This document shows, piece by piece, positions 34,096-43,224 of a DNA stretch of 64,000 nt. The notes under the pieces were generated by a model, which saw nothing but the letters and a program-made list of their open reading frames with translations, was not told the origin of the DNA and searched no databases. The stretch spans positions 62,001 through 126,000 of the forward strand of contig NZ_JPIK01000020.1 in NCBI RefSeq assembly GCF_000717475.1, in the 5' to 3' direction. The stretch's first letter is position 1. Every line of letters starts with the position of its first letter. The stretch is from Desulfonatronum thiodismutans. GTDB lineage: Bacteria > Desulfobacterota > Desulfovibrionia > Desulfovibrionales > Desulfonatronaceae. Both the position numbers and the translations under genes were made by a program.

Positions 34096-34899
34096 TCAAT
34101 CGGGGACGGTCCATACGGTGGAACCGGGGGGCACGTCCAGTCGCAGGTCTTCGGCCCGCCACGGCTCGACGTTGGTTTCCAGACGCTGGACGCGGATCAC
34201 CGCGGACTGATCTCCCTGGATCAGGCTGATGCGGCGGGGCCTGGAAGGGGGGTCGCTTTCCCACTGATCCACGGACACGGTCCAACCGCCGTGTTCCGGA
34301 CCGCGTACGGACACTGGCCGTCCGTCAAAGGCCAGGGTCAGGGTCAGGGGCATGGAATGCCCGGCCACATCAAATTCCAGCGTATCGTCAGCCAGGCGGA
34401 CGGCCTCGTATTCCAAAGGGATCAGAGCTTGCCAACATCCGAGCAAGAGCTGAGCCAGGGCAGCCAGGCGCACCGGCATGAACAGCCCCGTGGTCCTCGC
34501 GCCTTCCAGGACCGTTTCCGCGACGTAAGCCTCCCCGGATGAGGGAAGATACCCAAGCCATTCGCCGTGATCCTCCCGCCAGTGTGCCAGCATGGCGCCC
34601 ACGCCGGCCTGAACGTCCAAGCGGATAGGAAAGTCCGTCCGACCCCACATGGAAACAATGAGTCGGGAGTGCCGGTCCGGAGCGGAGAAGTTGACGCTGG
34701 CCCGTAGGGAGAAATCTTCGGGGTGGCAGCTCTGAACGAATGAAGCCTGGAACAACGACCAGACGATCGAGACACGATCCGGATCGTCATATCCGGGGAG
34801 AGGCGGCTTTGGTCCGCAAGCGCTCAGCAGGGCAAAAGCGGTCAAAGTCAGAAGTAGTCGATGCCTAATTCCTGAAACGACGCGGAAGACACAAATCAT
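34096..34899 (-). CDS. Lipoprotein, LolB-like
   Basis: 267 residues. LLLTLTAFALLSACG is a lipoprotein signal peptide with lipobox LSAC. The mature part is beta-rich (RLIVSMWGRTDFPIRLDVQA, LTLTLAFDGRPVSVRG), which resembles LolB/LppX-type lipoprotein carriers. It follows a TPR lipoprotein gene by 31 bases. A role in outer membrane lipoprotein handling is an inference from fold and context only. Confidence 0.6.
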   Translation of the reverse strand: MICVFRVVSGIRHRLLLTLTAFALLSACGPKPPLPGYDDPDRVSIVWSLFQASFVQSCHPEDFSLRASVNFSAPDRHSRLIVSMWGRTDFPIRLDVQAGVGAMLAHWREDHGEWLGYLPSSGEAYVAETVLEGARTTGLFMPVRLAALAQLLLGCWQALIPLEYEAVRLADDTLEFDVAGHSMPLTLTLAFDGRPVSVRGPEHGGWTVSVDQWESDPPSRPRRISLIQGDQSAVIRVQRLETNVEPWRAEDLRLDVPPGSTVWTVPD

Positions 34900-34930
34900 G
34901 AGGGGCGGCCCTCTTGGCGCGGATCGACTT

Positions 34931-36640
34931 TCAAAGCGCGTTCAACTTTTGTTGTATCGCGTCAGGGTTTTCGGGTTGAAAGCGCAGGGCGTTGCGGTAG
35001 CCCTTGCGGGCTTCGGCGGCTTTCCCAAGGGTCGCGGCGATGTCGCCGTAGTGTTCCCAGATGACCGGATCGTCGCCCATGATTTCCACCGCGGACTGGA
35101 TGTGCCGCCAGGCCAGGTCCAGGTTGCCCAGCTTGAAATGCACCCAGGCCAGGGAGTCGATGATATGGCCGCTACCGGGCTTGAGTTGCAGGGAGCGTTC
35201 GATAAGCACCAGGGCACGTTCCAGGTCGCGCCCTTCCTCGGCCAGGGTGTAGCCGATGAAGTTCAGGGCTTCGGCATGGTCCGGATCCAGGACGATGATT
35301 TCTTCCATGGTTCCCAGGGCGTCTTCGCGTCGGTCCATTTGTTCCTGAAGAAACCCCAGGCGGTAGAGCACGTCGGTGTCTCCGGGCCACTTTTGGCGGG
35401 CGATTTCCAACAGACTCGAGGCCTGGGAAGTCTCGTCCTCGCCCAGCAGAATTTCAGCCTCCAGCAGCAGAAAGTCACTCATGTTCGGAAACAGGTTTTG
35501 GCCTTCCCGGGCCAGCTGACGAGCGTCCTCGTGGCGATCCAGCTGCAGCAGCAGATAGCCCTGAAAACTCAGGGCTCGGGCGTAGTGCGGATGGTCCACC
35601 GGAATCCTGCCCAGGTAAAACAGGGCTTGTTCCGGATCATTATCCCCGTCGTAGGCGACCAAGGCGCGGTAAAAGTCGGCCTCCGGCAAGCCGTCCTCAT
35701 CGGGCAGGGTGTCGAGCACGGCGTCGGCTTCCTGAAACAGGTTTTCGCGGATGAAGAGCAATGCGACTTCCAGGATGAAGCTTTCGCGCCCCTCCTGCCC
35801 CAGGGCGAAGGAAAGCGCCTTGTCCGGTTGGTTCAGCTTGATGTTGACCTGAACCATGCGCAGCAGGATTTCGTCCGCATCCGGGCGGAGATCGAGAATG
35901 TGGCGGTACGTCTCCTCGGCTTGAACCAGATCGCCTTCGCTTTCATACAAAAAAGCCAGTTCGGCCATGGCCTCCAGGAAATTCGGGTCTTGTTCCAGTG
36001 CTTGCTTGAGAAACTCTTCCGTCTGGCGGACCAACCCGAGGCCTGAGTTGCTTCTGGCCAGCAGCAGCAATACCTCGGCCGTCCGTTCTGATTCAGGGAT
36101 GACCTGAAGCACGTCCGCGGCTTGAGAAAAACGGGAATACTGCAAAAGCAAGGCGGCCATGCTCCGGCGCATGGCCCAATCCCGAGGGTGGCTTCGCAGG
36201 TAGTCGTCCATGGTCGCGATGGCCTCCTCCACCATGTCGTCGGCAAGGTAGGTGTTGACCAGAGCGGAGGGCAGGGTTTGATTCTCGGGGAACGACTCCA
36301 TGGAGCGGCGTAAAACCGTCCTGGCTTCAGCGTTCCGGCCTTCCCGCCAGTAGGAGTTGGCCAGTTCCATTGCCAAAAAGGGCGAAGGGTCCAGGTCCAG
36401 GGCCAGGGCCAGGGCTTCTCGGGCGCTTTGCTGGTCGTCCGTGCGGGCCAGGTCTTGGGCTTTCAGGTAGGCCAGCACGGCCTGAGCCGAGGGGGTCAGT
36501 TCCTCTTCCGGGTCGGCGATGGTCGCGGCCGGAAACGGTTCCGGAATGAATGCAACCTTCGGGGCGCATGCGGTCATGGAAAAGGCGAAGGCCAGGCCGA
36601 ACAGCAAAAAAAGACACTTCAGCGGCGAATGGTCGGTCAC
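34931..36640 (-). CDS. TPR-repeat lipoprotein
   Basis: 569 residues. LFGLAFAFSMTAC is a lipoprotein signal with its cysteine near 25. Nearly the whole mature protein is tetratricopeptide repeats, for example ALELDPS-like units such as DPDHAEALNFIGYTLAEEGR and LKPGSGHIIDSLAWVHFKLG. Such proteins serve as periplasmic scaffolds, often in envelope assembly. It is followed closely by the LolB-like lipoprotein, suggesting joint function. Confidence 0.85.
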   Translation of the reverse strand: MTDHSPLKCLFLLFGLAFAFSMTACAPKVAFIPEPFPAATIADPEEELTPSAQAVLAYLKAQDLARTDDQQSAREALALALDLDPSPFLAMELANSYWREGRNAEARTVLRRSMESFPENQTLPSALVNTYLADDMVEEAIATMDDYLRSHPRDWAMRRSMAALLLQYSRFSQAADVLQVIPESERTAEVLLLLARSNSGLGLVRQTEEFLKQALEQDPNFLEAMAELAFLYESEGDLVQAEETYRHILDLRPDADEILLRMVQVNIKLNQPDKALSFALGQEGRESFILEVALLFIRENLFQEADAVLDTLPDEDGLPEADFYRALVAYDGDNDPEQALFYLGRIPVDHPHYARALSFQGYLLLQLDRHEDARQLAREGQNLFPNMSDFLLLEAEILLGEDETSQASSLLEIARQKWPGDTDVLYRLGFLQEQMDRREDALGTMEEIIVLDPDHAEALNFIGYTLAEEGRDLERALVLIERSLQLKPGSGHIIDSLAWVHFKLGNLDLAWRHIQSAVEIMGDDPVIWEHYGDIAATLGKAAEARKGYRNALRFQPENPDAIQQKLNAL

Positions 36641-36733
36641 GGAGATAAATCCTTAGTTACGGAGCAAATTGACGAAGCGGATCGGAATGCGATGGGTCAT
36701 GAAGGGCGCACTTGATCCGAATGGGCGCGCTGA

Positions 36734-37507
36734 TCAGTTCGTCGCGGACATGGCTTGGTCCTGGGATGGGCATTGCCGTTGTAAAAGCGTGTACAGTCGA
36801 TTGCCGAGATGGAGGCCCATTTCGATGAATTCCGGGCCGAACGTCTTTCCAACTTCAGTGCGGAAGGTGTTCGCTATGGACCGGATGCGTTCGACGCCCT
36901 CCGGAAATTTTGCCAGGATCTCCCGCAGACACCATTCCTCGTAGTCGCAGATCTCCCAGAGCGTGGTGCCGAAGTTGTCCGGTCCCCACCGAAATTTGTC
37001 CGCGTCGTACAAGCAGGACGCCAGTAGTTCTTCCAGATGATCGAAAGAGGTTTCCATGGGGCGGAAGGCCTCATGGTTGCGGATGGCGAAGGCGATCATG
37101 GCCTTGTCCCTGTCCGTCAAGGGGAAATCGGCCAGAATTTGAAAGGAGAGTTCGGCTCCCCGGAGCGCGTGTTCCGGTTCCAGGCGGCAGATGTCGTGCT
37201 GCAGTCCGCTCAACTGCGCCAAAAGACACAGATGCCTGGCCTGATCCATGCCCCAGGCCCGGGCCTCGGCCAAGACAATGGCCCCGGACTCCACGGCGAC
37301 CTTTTTGGCATGATCGATTCCGTGGCCGTAGTCGTCGGCGAGAAACGGCAGAACGTCTTCGCAACATCGGATAACCAAGGGGTGATCAAAAAACAATTCC
37401 TTGGAAAAGGCCAACTCCGGCGCGAAGCGGTCGTAAAAACGCGGCGGAGGTTGAACGCCGGCCAGACTTTTGGCCTCTTGCTTCACCAACTCAAGTTCTT
37501 TCAACAT
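36734..37507 (-). CDS. HD domain phosphohydrolase
   Basis: 257 residues. GIDHAKKV, LSGLQHDICR and the later CLYDADKFRWGPD give the H...HD...D metal ligands of HD phosphohydrolases. Substrates in the family range from nucleotides to signalling phosphates; this one cannot be assigned. Its start overlaps the end of rpoH by 17 bases, so it is read from the rpoH transcript. Confidence 0.8.
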   Translation of the reverse strand: MLKELELVKQEAKSLAGVQPPPRFYDRFAPELAFSKELFFDHPLVIRCCEDVLPFLADDYGHGIDHAKKVAVESGAIVLAEARAWGMDQARHLCLLAQLSGLQHDICRLEPEHALRGAELSFQILADFPLTDRDKAMIAFAIRNHEAFRPMETSFDHLEELLASCLYDADKFRWGPDNFGTTLWEICDYEEWCLREILAKFPEGVERIRSIANTFRTEVGKTFGPEFIEMGLHLGNRLYTLLQRQCPSQDQAMSATN

Positions 37508-38666
37508 GGTCTTCCGTTCCTTTATTGGTCGCGGTTGCCAGGTTCCGTGAGAAATTTTCCCTGATTTTTTCGATCAAACGGGCCTCGATCTGCCGGACCC
37601 GTTCCCTGGTGATATTGTATTTTTCTCCGATCTCTCGAAGTGTCACGGGCTCCTCGTTCATCAAGCGCTGTTCCAGGACGTCCCGCTCCTTGTCGTTGAG
37701 TTCGGGCATCATTTTCTTGATTTGCTTTTTGAGCAGGACGACCATTTGCTCTTCGGCCAGGAGGTCCTCCACGGGCGTGCTCAGCGCGGGCAGCATGTCC
37801 ATGCGGGTCATGCTGGTGTCTTCGGAAAACGGAGCGTCCAGGGACATGTCCGAACTGCCCAGCCGCTGGTCCATCTCCGTGATGTCCTGTTCGCTGACGT
37901 TGAGGCTTTTGGACAGGGAAGCCGTGCTGGCGTCAAAGCCCTGATTGAGCAGGCGTTGTCGTTCCTTGCCGAGGTTGTAGAAGAGCTTGCGCTGGGTCTG
38001 GGTCGTGCCGACCTTGACCATGCGCCAATTGTCCATGATGAACTTGAGAATGTAGGCTTTGATCCAGAATGAAGCGTAGTAGGAAAACTTGATGCCCCGT
38101 TCCGGGTCGAACTTCTGCACGGCCTTCATCAGGCCGACGTTGCCTTCCTGGATCAGGTCCAGGATATTTTGCATCCAGCTGCGTTGAAAGTCCATGGCGA
38201 TGCGGACCACGAGACGCAGGTGGGAAGAGATCAGCCGAAACGCGGCTTTAGTGTCTTTTTGCTCCCGGTATTGGCGGATCAGGGTGAACTCTTCATCCGG
38301 CTTGAGCATTGGAAAACGGTTCACTTCCCGCAGGTAAAGCTGCATTGAGTCCCGGATCGCCGGGGAGGAGGGCGTCAGGGAAAGGTCGATGGGCCCGGGA
38401 GCCCCAGTGATCTCGGGATCGTCGTCAAGAGCGGCATCGGAGTCGTTTTCCGACTTTGCCTTAGGGGTTGGCTCGGGTCGAATTTCGGATTCAATATCCA
38501 GTTCGACTTCGGGGTCAACCGCGTCGTGCGACACGTCTTCAGACGCGTTGGTCGCCAAGTCGTCCGCCACGTCATCCGATAGTTCGGCGTGGTGAAAACC
38601 CTGCTTCCGTTGGGCTGAGCCCCTGGAAGCAGTCGCGGTCGTGGTGACTCGAGTCTTTTGCTTCAT
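37491..38666 (-). CDS. rpoH: RNA polymerase sigma factor RpoH (sigma-32 class)
   Basis: 391 residues from ATG 38666; a longer frame reaches 38810 from TTG. DSMQLYLREVNRFPML begins the sigma core, DLIQEGNVGLMKAVQKFDPERG is region 2, and QRKLFYNL is the RpoH box. LREIGEKYNITRERVRQIEA is the region 4 helix-turn-helix. The first 110 residues are an acidic, low-complexity extension absent from standard RpoH. Sigma-32 directs heat-shock transcription. It overlaps the HD gene downstream. Confidence 0.88.
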   Translation of the reverse strand: MKQKTRVTTTATASRGSAQRKQGFHHAELSDDVADDLATNASEDVSHDAVDPEVELDIESEIRPEPTPKAKSENDSDAALDDDPEITGAPGPIDLSLTPSSPAIRDSMQLYLREVNRFPMLKPDEEFTLIRQYREQKDTKAAFRLISSHLRLVVRIAMDFQRSWMQNILDLIQEGNVGLMKAVQKFDPERGIKFSYYASFWIKAYILKFIMDNWRMVKVGTTQTQRKLFYNLGKERQRLLNQGFDASTASLSKSLNVSEQDITEMDQRLGSSDMSLDAPFSEDTSMTRMDMLPALSTPVEDLLAEEQMVVLLKKQIKKMMPELNDKERDVLEQRLMNEEPVTLREIGEKYNITRERVRQIEARLIEKIRENFSRNLATATNKGTEDHVERT

Positions 38667-38856
38667 GCGGGAAGTGTCCGGTTGCTCGGTCCGTTCTGGT
38701 GGGAGCGCATCGGGTGCGGTTGGTCCGCGGCGGGTGAAACGAAGGGTTCCGGTGGCTTGGGTCCCACGGTCATGATCTGTAATCCTATATTTTTTATTTG
38801 TCCTTTTCAATGTTTTTCAGTAAGCGTTCCTTTTTCGGGGTAACGTCTCGATAATG

Positions 38857-38896
38857 CGAGGCTTCGCCGGCTCTGGGGATAACCTCCGCAGCCTCG
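38857..38896. promoter_or_regulatory. Hairpin in the divergent rpoH-metH intergenic region
   Basis: CGAGGCT (38857-38863) pairs perfectly with AGCCTCG (38890-38896), 50 bases before the metH start. It may be a 5' UTR structure for metH or an operator shared with rpoH. It does not match a riboswitch I can name. Confidence 0.35.
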
Positions 38897-38945
38897 ACAT
38901 CGCGCTTATCTTTTATAGAGTTATTGAAATCGGAGCAAAACCATA

Positions 38946-41402
38946 ATGAGTCAAAAGGTCAGGGAGCTGATTCAATCCGGAAAAATACTTCTGTTCGACG
39001 GGGCCATGGGAACGCAACTTCAGGCCCGTGGGCTGCAACCCGGGCAATCGCCGGAAGAGTTCGGGGACCGTAATCCGGAGGTGATCGCTCGGATTCATGA
39101 GGATTATCTGAACGCCGGGGCGATGTTTTTGACCACGAATACCTTCGGCGGGACCCGGTTCAAGCTGCCTCCTGATCTCGACCCGCGCTCCTTCAACCGC
39201 AAGATGGCCGAAACGGCCCGGAGTTCCGCCAAAGACAAGGGCTTCGTGGCCGGCAGCGTCGGTCCCACCGGAGAGCTGCTGGCGCCGTTGGGCAAGGTCG
39301 GTTTTTCGGAGCTGGTGGACGCCTTCGCGGAACAGATCGCCGGGCTGGCCCAAGGCGGCGCGGACCTGATCCAGATCGAGACCCAGTTCGACCTGGGCGA
39401 GATCCGGGCGGCCGTGGTGGCGGCCCGCCAGGTTTGCGACCTTCCCGTGGCCGTTTCCATGACCTTTGAGTCCGGTTCCAGCTTGACCGGCACCTCGCCG
39501 CTGACCTTTCTGGACACCATGCAGAATCTTGGGGTGGACCTGATCGGAACCAATTGCAGCCTCGGTCCTGAAGGCCTGGAGGAAATCATCCGAGCCATGC
39601 TGCCCCGGGCGACCACGCCGCTTTTGGTTCAGCCCAACGCCGGGCTGCCGATCCTGGAGAACGGAAAGACGGTGTTTCCGCTGCAACCCCACCCCTTTGC
39701 CGAGCGAATGCTCCGTTTTCCGGCTTTGGGCGTTCAGGGCGTCGGAGGCTGTTGCGGCACCAGTCCGGACCATATTCGAGCCATGGCTCTGGCTTTGCGA
39801 GACGTGGACGTCGCTTCGCTCAAGGCCCGTGATGTGACCGAGGGACCGGATCTTATCCTGACCTCCAGGGCCGTTTCGGTTTGCATCGGGCCGAGAGAGC
39901 CGTTGGTGATCATCGGCGAGCGGATCAATCCCACGGGCAAAAAGCAGTTGACGGCCCAGTTTCAGGCCGGGGAACACGGTCTGGCCCTGGACATGGCCGG
40001 TCAGCAGATCGCCCAGGGGGCCGGGGTGCTGGACGTCAACGTCGGTGCGCCCATGGTGGACGAGACCGTCCTGCTGCCGGACCTCGTCTCCACCCTGACC
40101 GCCCGTTTCCCCACGCCCTTGAGCATCGATTCCAGCAAGCCGGAAGCCATCGAAGCGGCCTTGCGCCGGTATCCGGGGTCGCCCCTGGTAAATTCCATCA
40201 GCGGAGAGAGCGGCCGGATGGAAGCATTGGGGCCGCTTTGCCGGACCTATGGCGCGCCGTTCATCCTCTTGCCCCTGGCCGGCAGCGATCTGCCTGAAAC
40301 CGCGTCCCAACGGCTGAAGATCATCGAGAATCTACTGCAACGGGCCGAGGACCTCGGGATTCCCCGGCGTCTGATCATGGTGGACGCCCTGGCCCTGACC
40401 GTCTCCTCCAAGCCGGAGTCCGCCAGGCACTGTCTGCGGACCATTCGGGCTTGTCGGGAAAAGTGGAACCTGCCCACGGTGATCGGCCTGTCCAATATTT
40501 CCTTCGGCCTACCGGCCCGGGAGCTGCTGAACAGCACGTTTTTGACCATGGCCATGGCCCATGGCCTCTGCGCGGTCATTGCCCATCCAGGGGCGCGGCG
40601 TGTACAAGAAGCTTTGGCCGCCGGGGAAGTGCTGCTGGCCCGGGACGCTCAGGCCAAGACCTTTGTCGGAGGCTACGCCGACTGGAGCGCCGGGGGAGGG
40701 GCGGCCGCGGGTTCCGGGGCCGCGGTAAAAGGCGGCCTTGCGGCAAAGCCCGCTTTGACCCTTGGGGAAGCGGTGATCCAGGGCGACAAGGACCGGATTC
40801 TGGACCTCCTGGAAGCGGCCTTGCAGGACGGAGCCCGGCCTGGAACATTGTTGGACGAGGAGTTGATCCCGGCGATCATGGAAGTGGGGCGGCGGTATGA
40901 AACCCGCGAATTTTTTCTGCCCCAATTGATCCTTTCCGCGGAGACCATGCAACGGGCCTTTGATCGGCTGACGCCCTTGCTCCAGGAGGACGCGGGCGAC
41001 GCGCAACGGGCTCGGATCGTCATGGCCACGGTGGAAGGGGATATTCACGACATCGGCAAGAACATCGTCTGTCTGATGCTGCGCAACATGGGATTCGAGG
41101 TACACGATCTGGGCAAGGACGTACCTGCCGAGACCATCGTCCGGGCCGCCCAGGACAAACAGGCCGGTCTGATCGGCTTGTCCGCGCTGATGACCACGAC
41201 CATGGTCCGCATGGAAGATACGGTCCGGATGGTCAAGGAACTCGGCCTCTCCACCAAGGTCATGGTGGGCGGGGCCGTGGTCACGGAGCACTTCGCGCAA
41301 TCCATCGGCGCGGACGGGTACGCCCCGGACGCCGTGGCCGCGGTTCGTCTGGCCGCCAAATTGCTTGGAGAGCACGGTCGGAACCGGGCCGAGGTTTCTT
41401 GA
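38946..41402 (+). CDS. metH: Cobalamin-dependent methionine synthase, short form
   Basis: 818 residues. It transfers a methyl group from methyltetrahydrofolate to homocysteine through cobalamin. The homocysteine domain begins LLFDGAMGTQLQARG, with zinc ligands about C204 (GTNCSLGP), C269 and C270 (GGCCGTSP). The pterin domain starts near VIIGERINPTGKK. The B12 domain has GDIHDIGKNIV with H701 as the cobalt ligand. The C-terminal SAM-dependent reactivation domain of E. coli MetH (about 1227 residues) is absent, as in several anaerobes that use a separate reactivator. ATG 38946. Confidence 0.93.
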   Translation: MSQKVRELIQSGKILLFDGAMGTQLQARGLQPGQSPEEFGDRNPEVIARIHEDYLNAGAMFLTTNTFGGTRFKLPPDLDPRSFNRKMAETARSSAKDKGFVAGSVGPTGELLAPLGKVGFSELVDAFAEQIAGLAQGGADLIQIETQFDLGEIRAAVVAARQVCDLPVAVSMTFESGSSLTGTSPLTFLDTMQNLGVDLIGTNCSLGPEGLEEIIRAMLPRATTPLLVQPNAGLPILENGKTVFPLQPHPFAERMLRFPALGVQGVGGCCGTSPDHIRAMALALRDVDVASLKARDVTEGPDLILTSRAVSVCIGPREPLVIIGERINPTGKKQLTAQFQAGEHGLALDMAGQQIAQGAGVLDVNVGAPMVDETVLLPDLVSTLTARFPTPLSIDSSKPEAIEAALRRYPGSPLVNSISGESGRMEALGPLCRTYGAPFILLPLAGSDLPETASQRLKIIENLLQRAEDLGIPRRLIMVDALALTVSSKPESARHCLRTIRACREKWNLPTVIGLSNISFGLPARELLNSTFLTMAMAHGLCAVIAHPGARRVQEALAAGEVLLARDAQAKTFVGGYADWSAGGGAAAGSGAAVKGGLAAKPALTLGEAVIQGDKDRILDLLEAALQDGARPGTLLDEELIPAIMEVGRRYETREFFLPQLILSAETMQRAFDRLTPLLQEDAGDAQRARIVMATVEGDIHDIGKNIVCLMLRNMGFEVHDLGKDVPAETIVRAAQDKQAGLIGLSALMTTTMVRMEDTVRMVKELGLSTKVMVGGAVVTEHFAQSIGADGYAPDAVAAVRLAAKLLGEHGRNRAEVS

Positions 41403-41447
41403 TCGCCGCTGTTCGTTGTTCCGGCATAAGGGATAAGGGAAATGGAC

Positions 41448-41930
41448 ATGAAAACACTGCTTCTTCCCACGCTCCTGTTGTTGGCTTTGGTTGCCCTGAT
41501 TCCGTATCGGGTCTGCTGGGCCAGTGGGAGCACTGATATGCCGGTGATGGACGTTCAGGGGTTTGGCGACTTTTTGCTTGAGCAGAGAGGCAAGGTGGTG
41601 GTCGTGGATTTCTGGGCCACCTGGTGCGGACCATGCCGCAAAAAATTACCGGCGCTGATGGCATGCCGGGACAGGTTTTCCGAGGAAGAGGTGGCCATGC
41701 TCGGTATTTCCCTGGACTTTAACCCGGAAACGTTGCGCAGTTTTCTGAAGGTCAATCAGTTGAACTACCCAATTTCCCTTGCCGAGGACGGTTTTGGCGC
41801 CGAGTTGGGCGTACAGGCCATTCCTTTGCTGCATGTCTACGACGCGGCCGGAGAACTGGTTATCGTCGAGGAAGGCCTGACATCACCCGAAACACTGTGC
41901 CAGGAAGTTGGCCGTTTGATCGCCCCATGA
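41448..41930 (+). CDS. TlpA/ResA-like periplasmic thiol-disulfide protein
   Basis: 160 residues from ATG 41448 (AAGGG about 7 bases upstream; ATG 41442 would be too close). A signal or anchor segment (LLLPTLLLLALVALIPYRV) is followed by a thioredoxin fold with WATWCGPCRKK. GVQAIPLLHVYD has the cis-proline. It probably reduces periplasmic disulfides, for example in cytochrome maturation. The stop overlaps the next gene as ATGA. Confidence 0.88.
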   Translation: MKTLLLPTLLLLALVALIPYRVCWASGSTDMPVMDVQGFGDFLLEQRGKVVVVDFWATWCGPCRKKLPALMACRDRFSEEEVAMLGISLDFNPETLRSFLKVNQLNYPISLAEDGFGAELGVQAIPLLHVYDAAGELVIVEEGLTSPETLCQEVGRLIAP

Positions 41931-42403
41931 CCGAACTTTCCGCGATTTACATCCGCAAGGCCCGGATTCAGGATGTCCGCACCATCCATGGATTGCTGAT
42001 GGACTGTTCCAAGCAGGGCCTGCTGTTGCCGCGCTCCTATAATCAACTTTACAGCCATCTGCGGGACTTTTTCGTCCTGGCCCCGAGCCAGGGCGGGGCG
42101 ATTCTCGGGTGCTGCGCCTTGAGCATCGCCTGGGAGGATTTGGCCGAGGTCCGTTCCCTGGCCGTGGTCTCGGAGTGCCGAGGCCAGGGTTGGGGGAGAC
42201 GATTGGTGGAAGCGTGTCTGAGCGACGCCATCACCCTGGGCATTTACCGGGTTTTCACCTTGACCTATCAGGCGACGTTCTTCGAGCGGATCGGATTTCA
42301 GGTGGTCAGCAAGGACAACCTGCCCCAGAAGGTCTGGGCCGATTGTCTGCACTGCCCCAAGTTCCCGGACTGCGACGAAATCGCCATGGCCATTGACATG
42401 TAG
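41927..42403 (+). CDS. GNAT family N-acetyltransferase, ArgA-like
   Basis: 158 residues. IYIRKARIQDVRTIHGLL opens the domain and AVVSECRGQGWGRRLVEAC is the acetyl-CoA binding motif (RGxGxG/A type). VFTLTYQATFFERIGF and QKVWADCLHCPKFPDCDE resemble short N-acetylglutamate synthases. It could thus start arginine synthesis, but substrate specificity is not proven by sequence. It overlaps the preceding gene by four bases. Confidence 0.75.
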   Translation: MTELSAIYIRKARIQDVRTIHGLLMDCSKQGLLLPRSYNQLYSHLRDFFVLAPSQGGAILGCCALSIAWEDLAEVRSLAVVSECRGQGWGRRLVEACLSDAITLGIYRVFTLTYQATFFERIGFQVVSKDNLPQKVWADCLHCPKFPDCDEIAMAIDM

Positions 42404-42439
42404 TTTTCGTAACTGCTCAACTCATCGGAGGAAAAGCAG

Positions 42440-42522
42440 ACTGGATACCGGCATGCGCCGGTATGGCTGAATCGGAAACGACTTGGAACGAGACGTCATT
42501 CCGGCGAAGGCCGGAATCCAGT
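42440..42522. repeat. Approximately 83-base element with inverted ends (ACTGGATWCCGGC)
   Basis: ACTGGATACCGGC at 42440 is mirrored by GCCGGAATCCAGT ending at 42522. Each end also folds on itself (CCGGC...GCCGG). The same type occurs at 53767-53847. It is non-coding and lies upstream of hpt, like REP or MITE-type elements. Confidence 0.75.
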
Positions 42523-42606
42523 GCTGGAGAAAGACAATATATCCTATGTGCTAATGTAGGTCCTAGTTTTCAACGTTTTCAAAAGAAAATTTTTTCCGAG
42601 CACTCC

Positions 42607-43137
42607 ATGACCACATCCATGCAACTGATCATTGACGCCGAGGCCATTGCCAAGCGAGTCCGGGAACTTGGAGCAAACATTTCCGAACATTACGGCGAGG
42701 AGCCGCTGGTCATGGTCTGCGTGCTCAAGGGAGCGTTCATCTTTTTCGCCGACCTGGTGCGGGCCATGCCCATCGAACCGGAAGTGGATTTTGTCCGCTT
42801 GGCCAGTTACGGTGCGCAGACTTCACGCAAGGAGCGGATTCTGTTCACCAAGGACATGGAGCTCCCCGTGCAGGACAAGCATGTCCTGGTGGTGGACGAC
42901 ATCGTGGATACCGGCCATTCCGCCTTGTATCTGCTGAACGTGTTGCGGATGCGCGGCGCGAAAAGTCTGCGCGTCTGCGCATTGATCGACAAACGGGAGC
43001 GGCGGGAAGTCGACGTGACCGTGGATTTTCCGGGCTTCGTGCTTTCCGAGGGCTTTGTGATCGGCTATGGACTGGACTACGCGGAACGCTACCGTCATCT
43101 CCCGGCGGTCTATACCTTGAATGCGGACGTTTGTTAG
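42607..43137 (+). CDS. hpt: Hypoxanthine phosphoribosyltransferase
   Basis: 176 residues. It salvages hypoxanthine and guanine with PRPP. VLKGAFIFFADLVRAM, SYGAQTSRKERI and the PRPP loop VLVVDDIVDTGHSA are diagnostic. The start is ATG 42607; an upstream open frame reaches into the repeat element and is not used. A clear Shine-Dalgarno is not seen. Length is normal. Confidence 0.93.
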   Translation: MTTSMQLIIDAEAIAKRVRELGANISEHYGEEPLVMVCVLKGAFIFFADLVRAMPIEPEVDFVRLASYGAQTSRKERILFTKDMELPVQDKHVLVVDDIVDTGHSALYLLNVLRMRGAKSLRVCALIDKRERREVDVTVDFPGFVLSEGFVIGYGLDYAERYRHLPAVYTLNADVC

Positions 43138-43224
43138 GGGGCACACTCCCACTGGTCCCTATTGTGCATGTGAACCGACGCGTGAAAAACTCGGGATGAT
43201 CAGAGGAATACGAGGGGAAAAACG

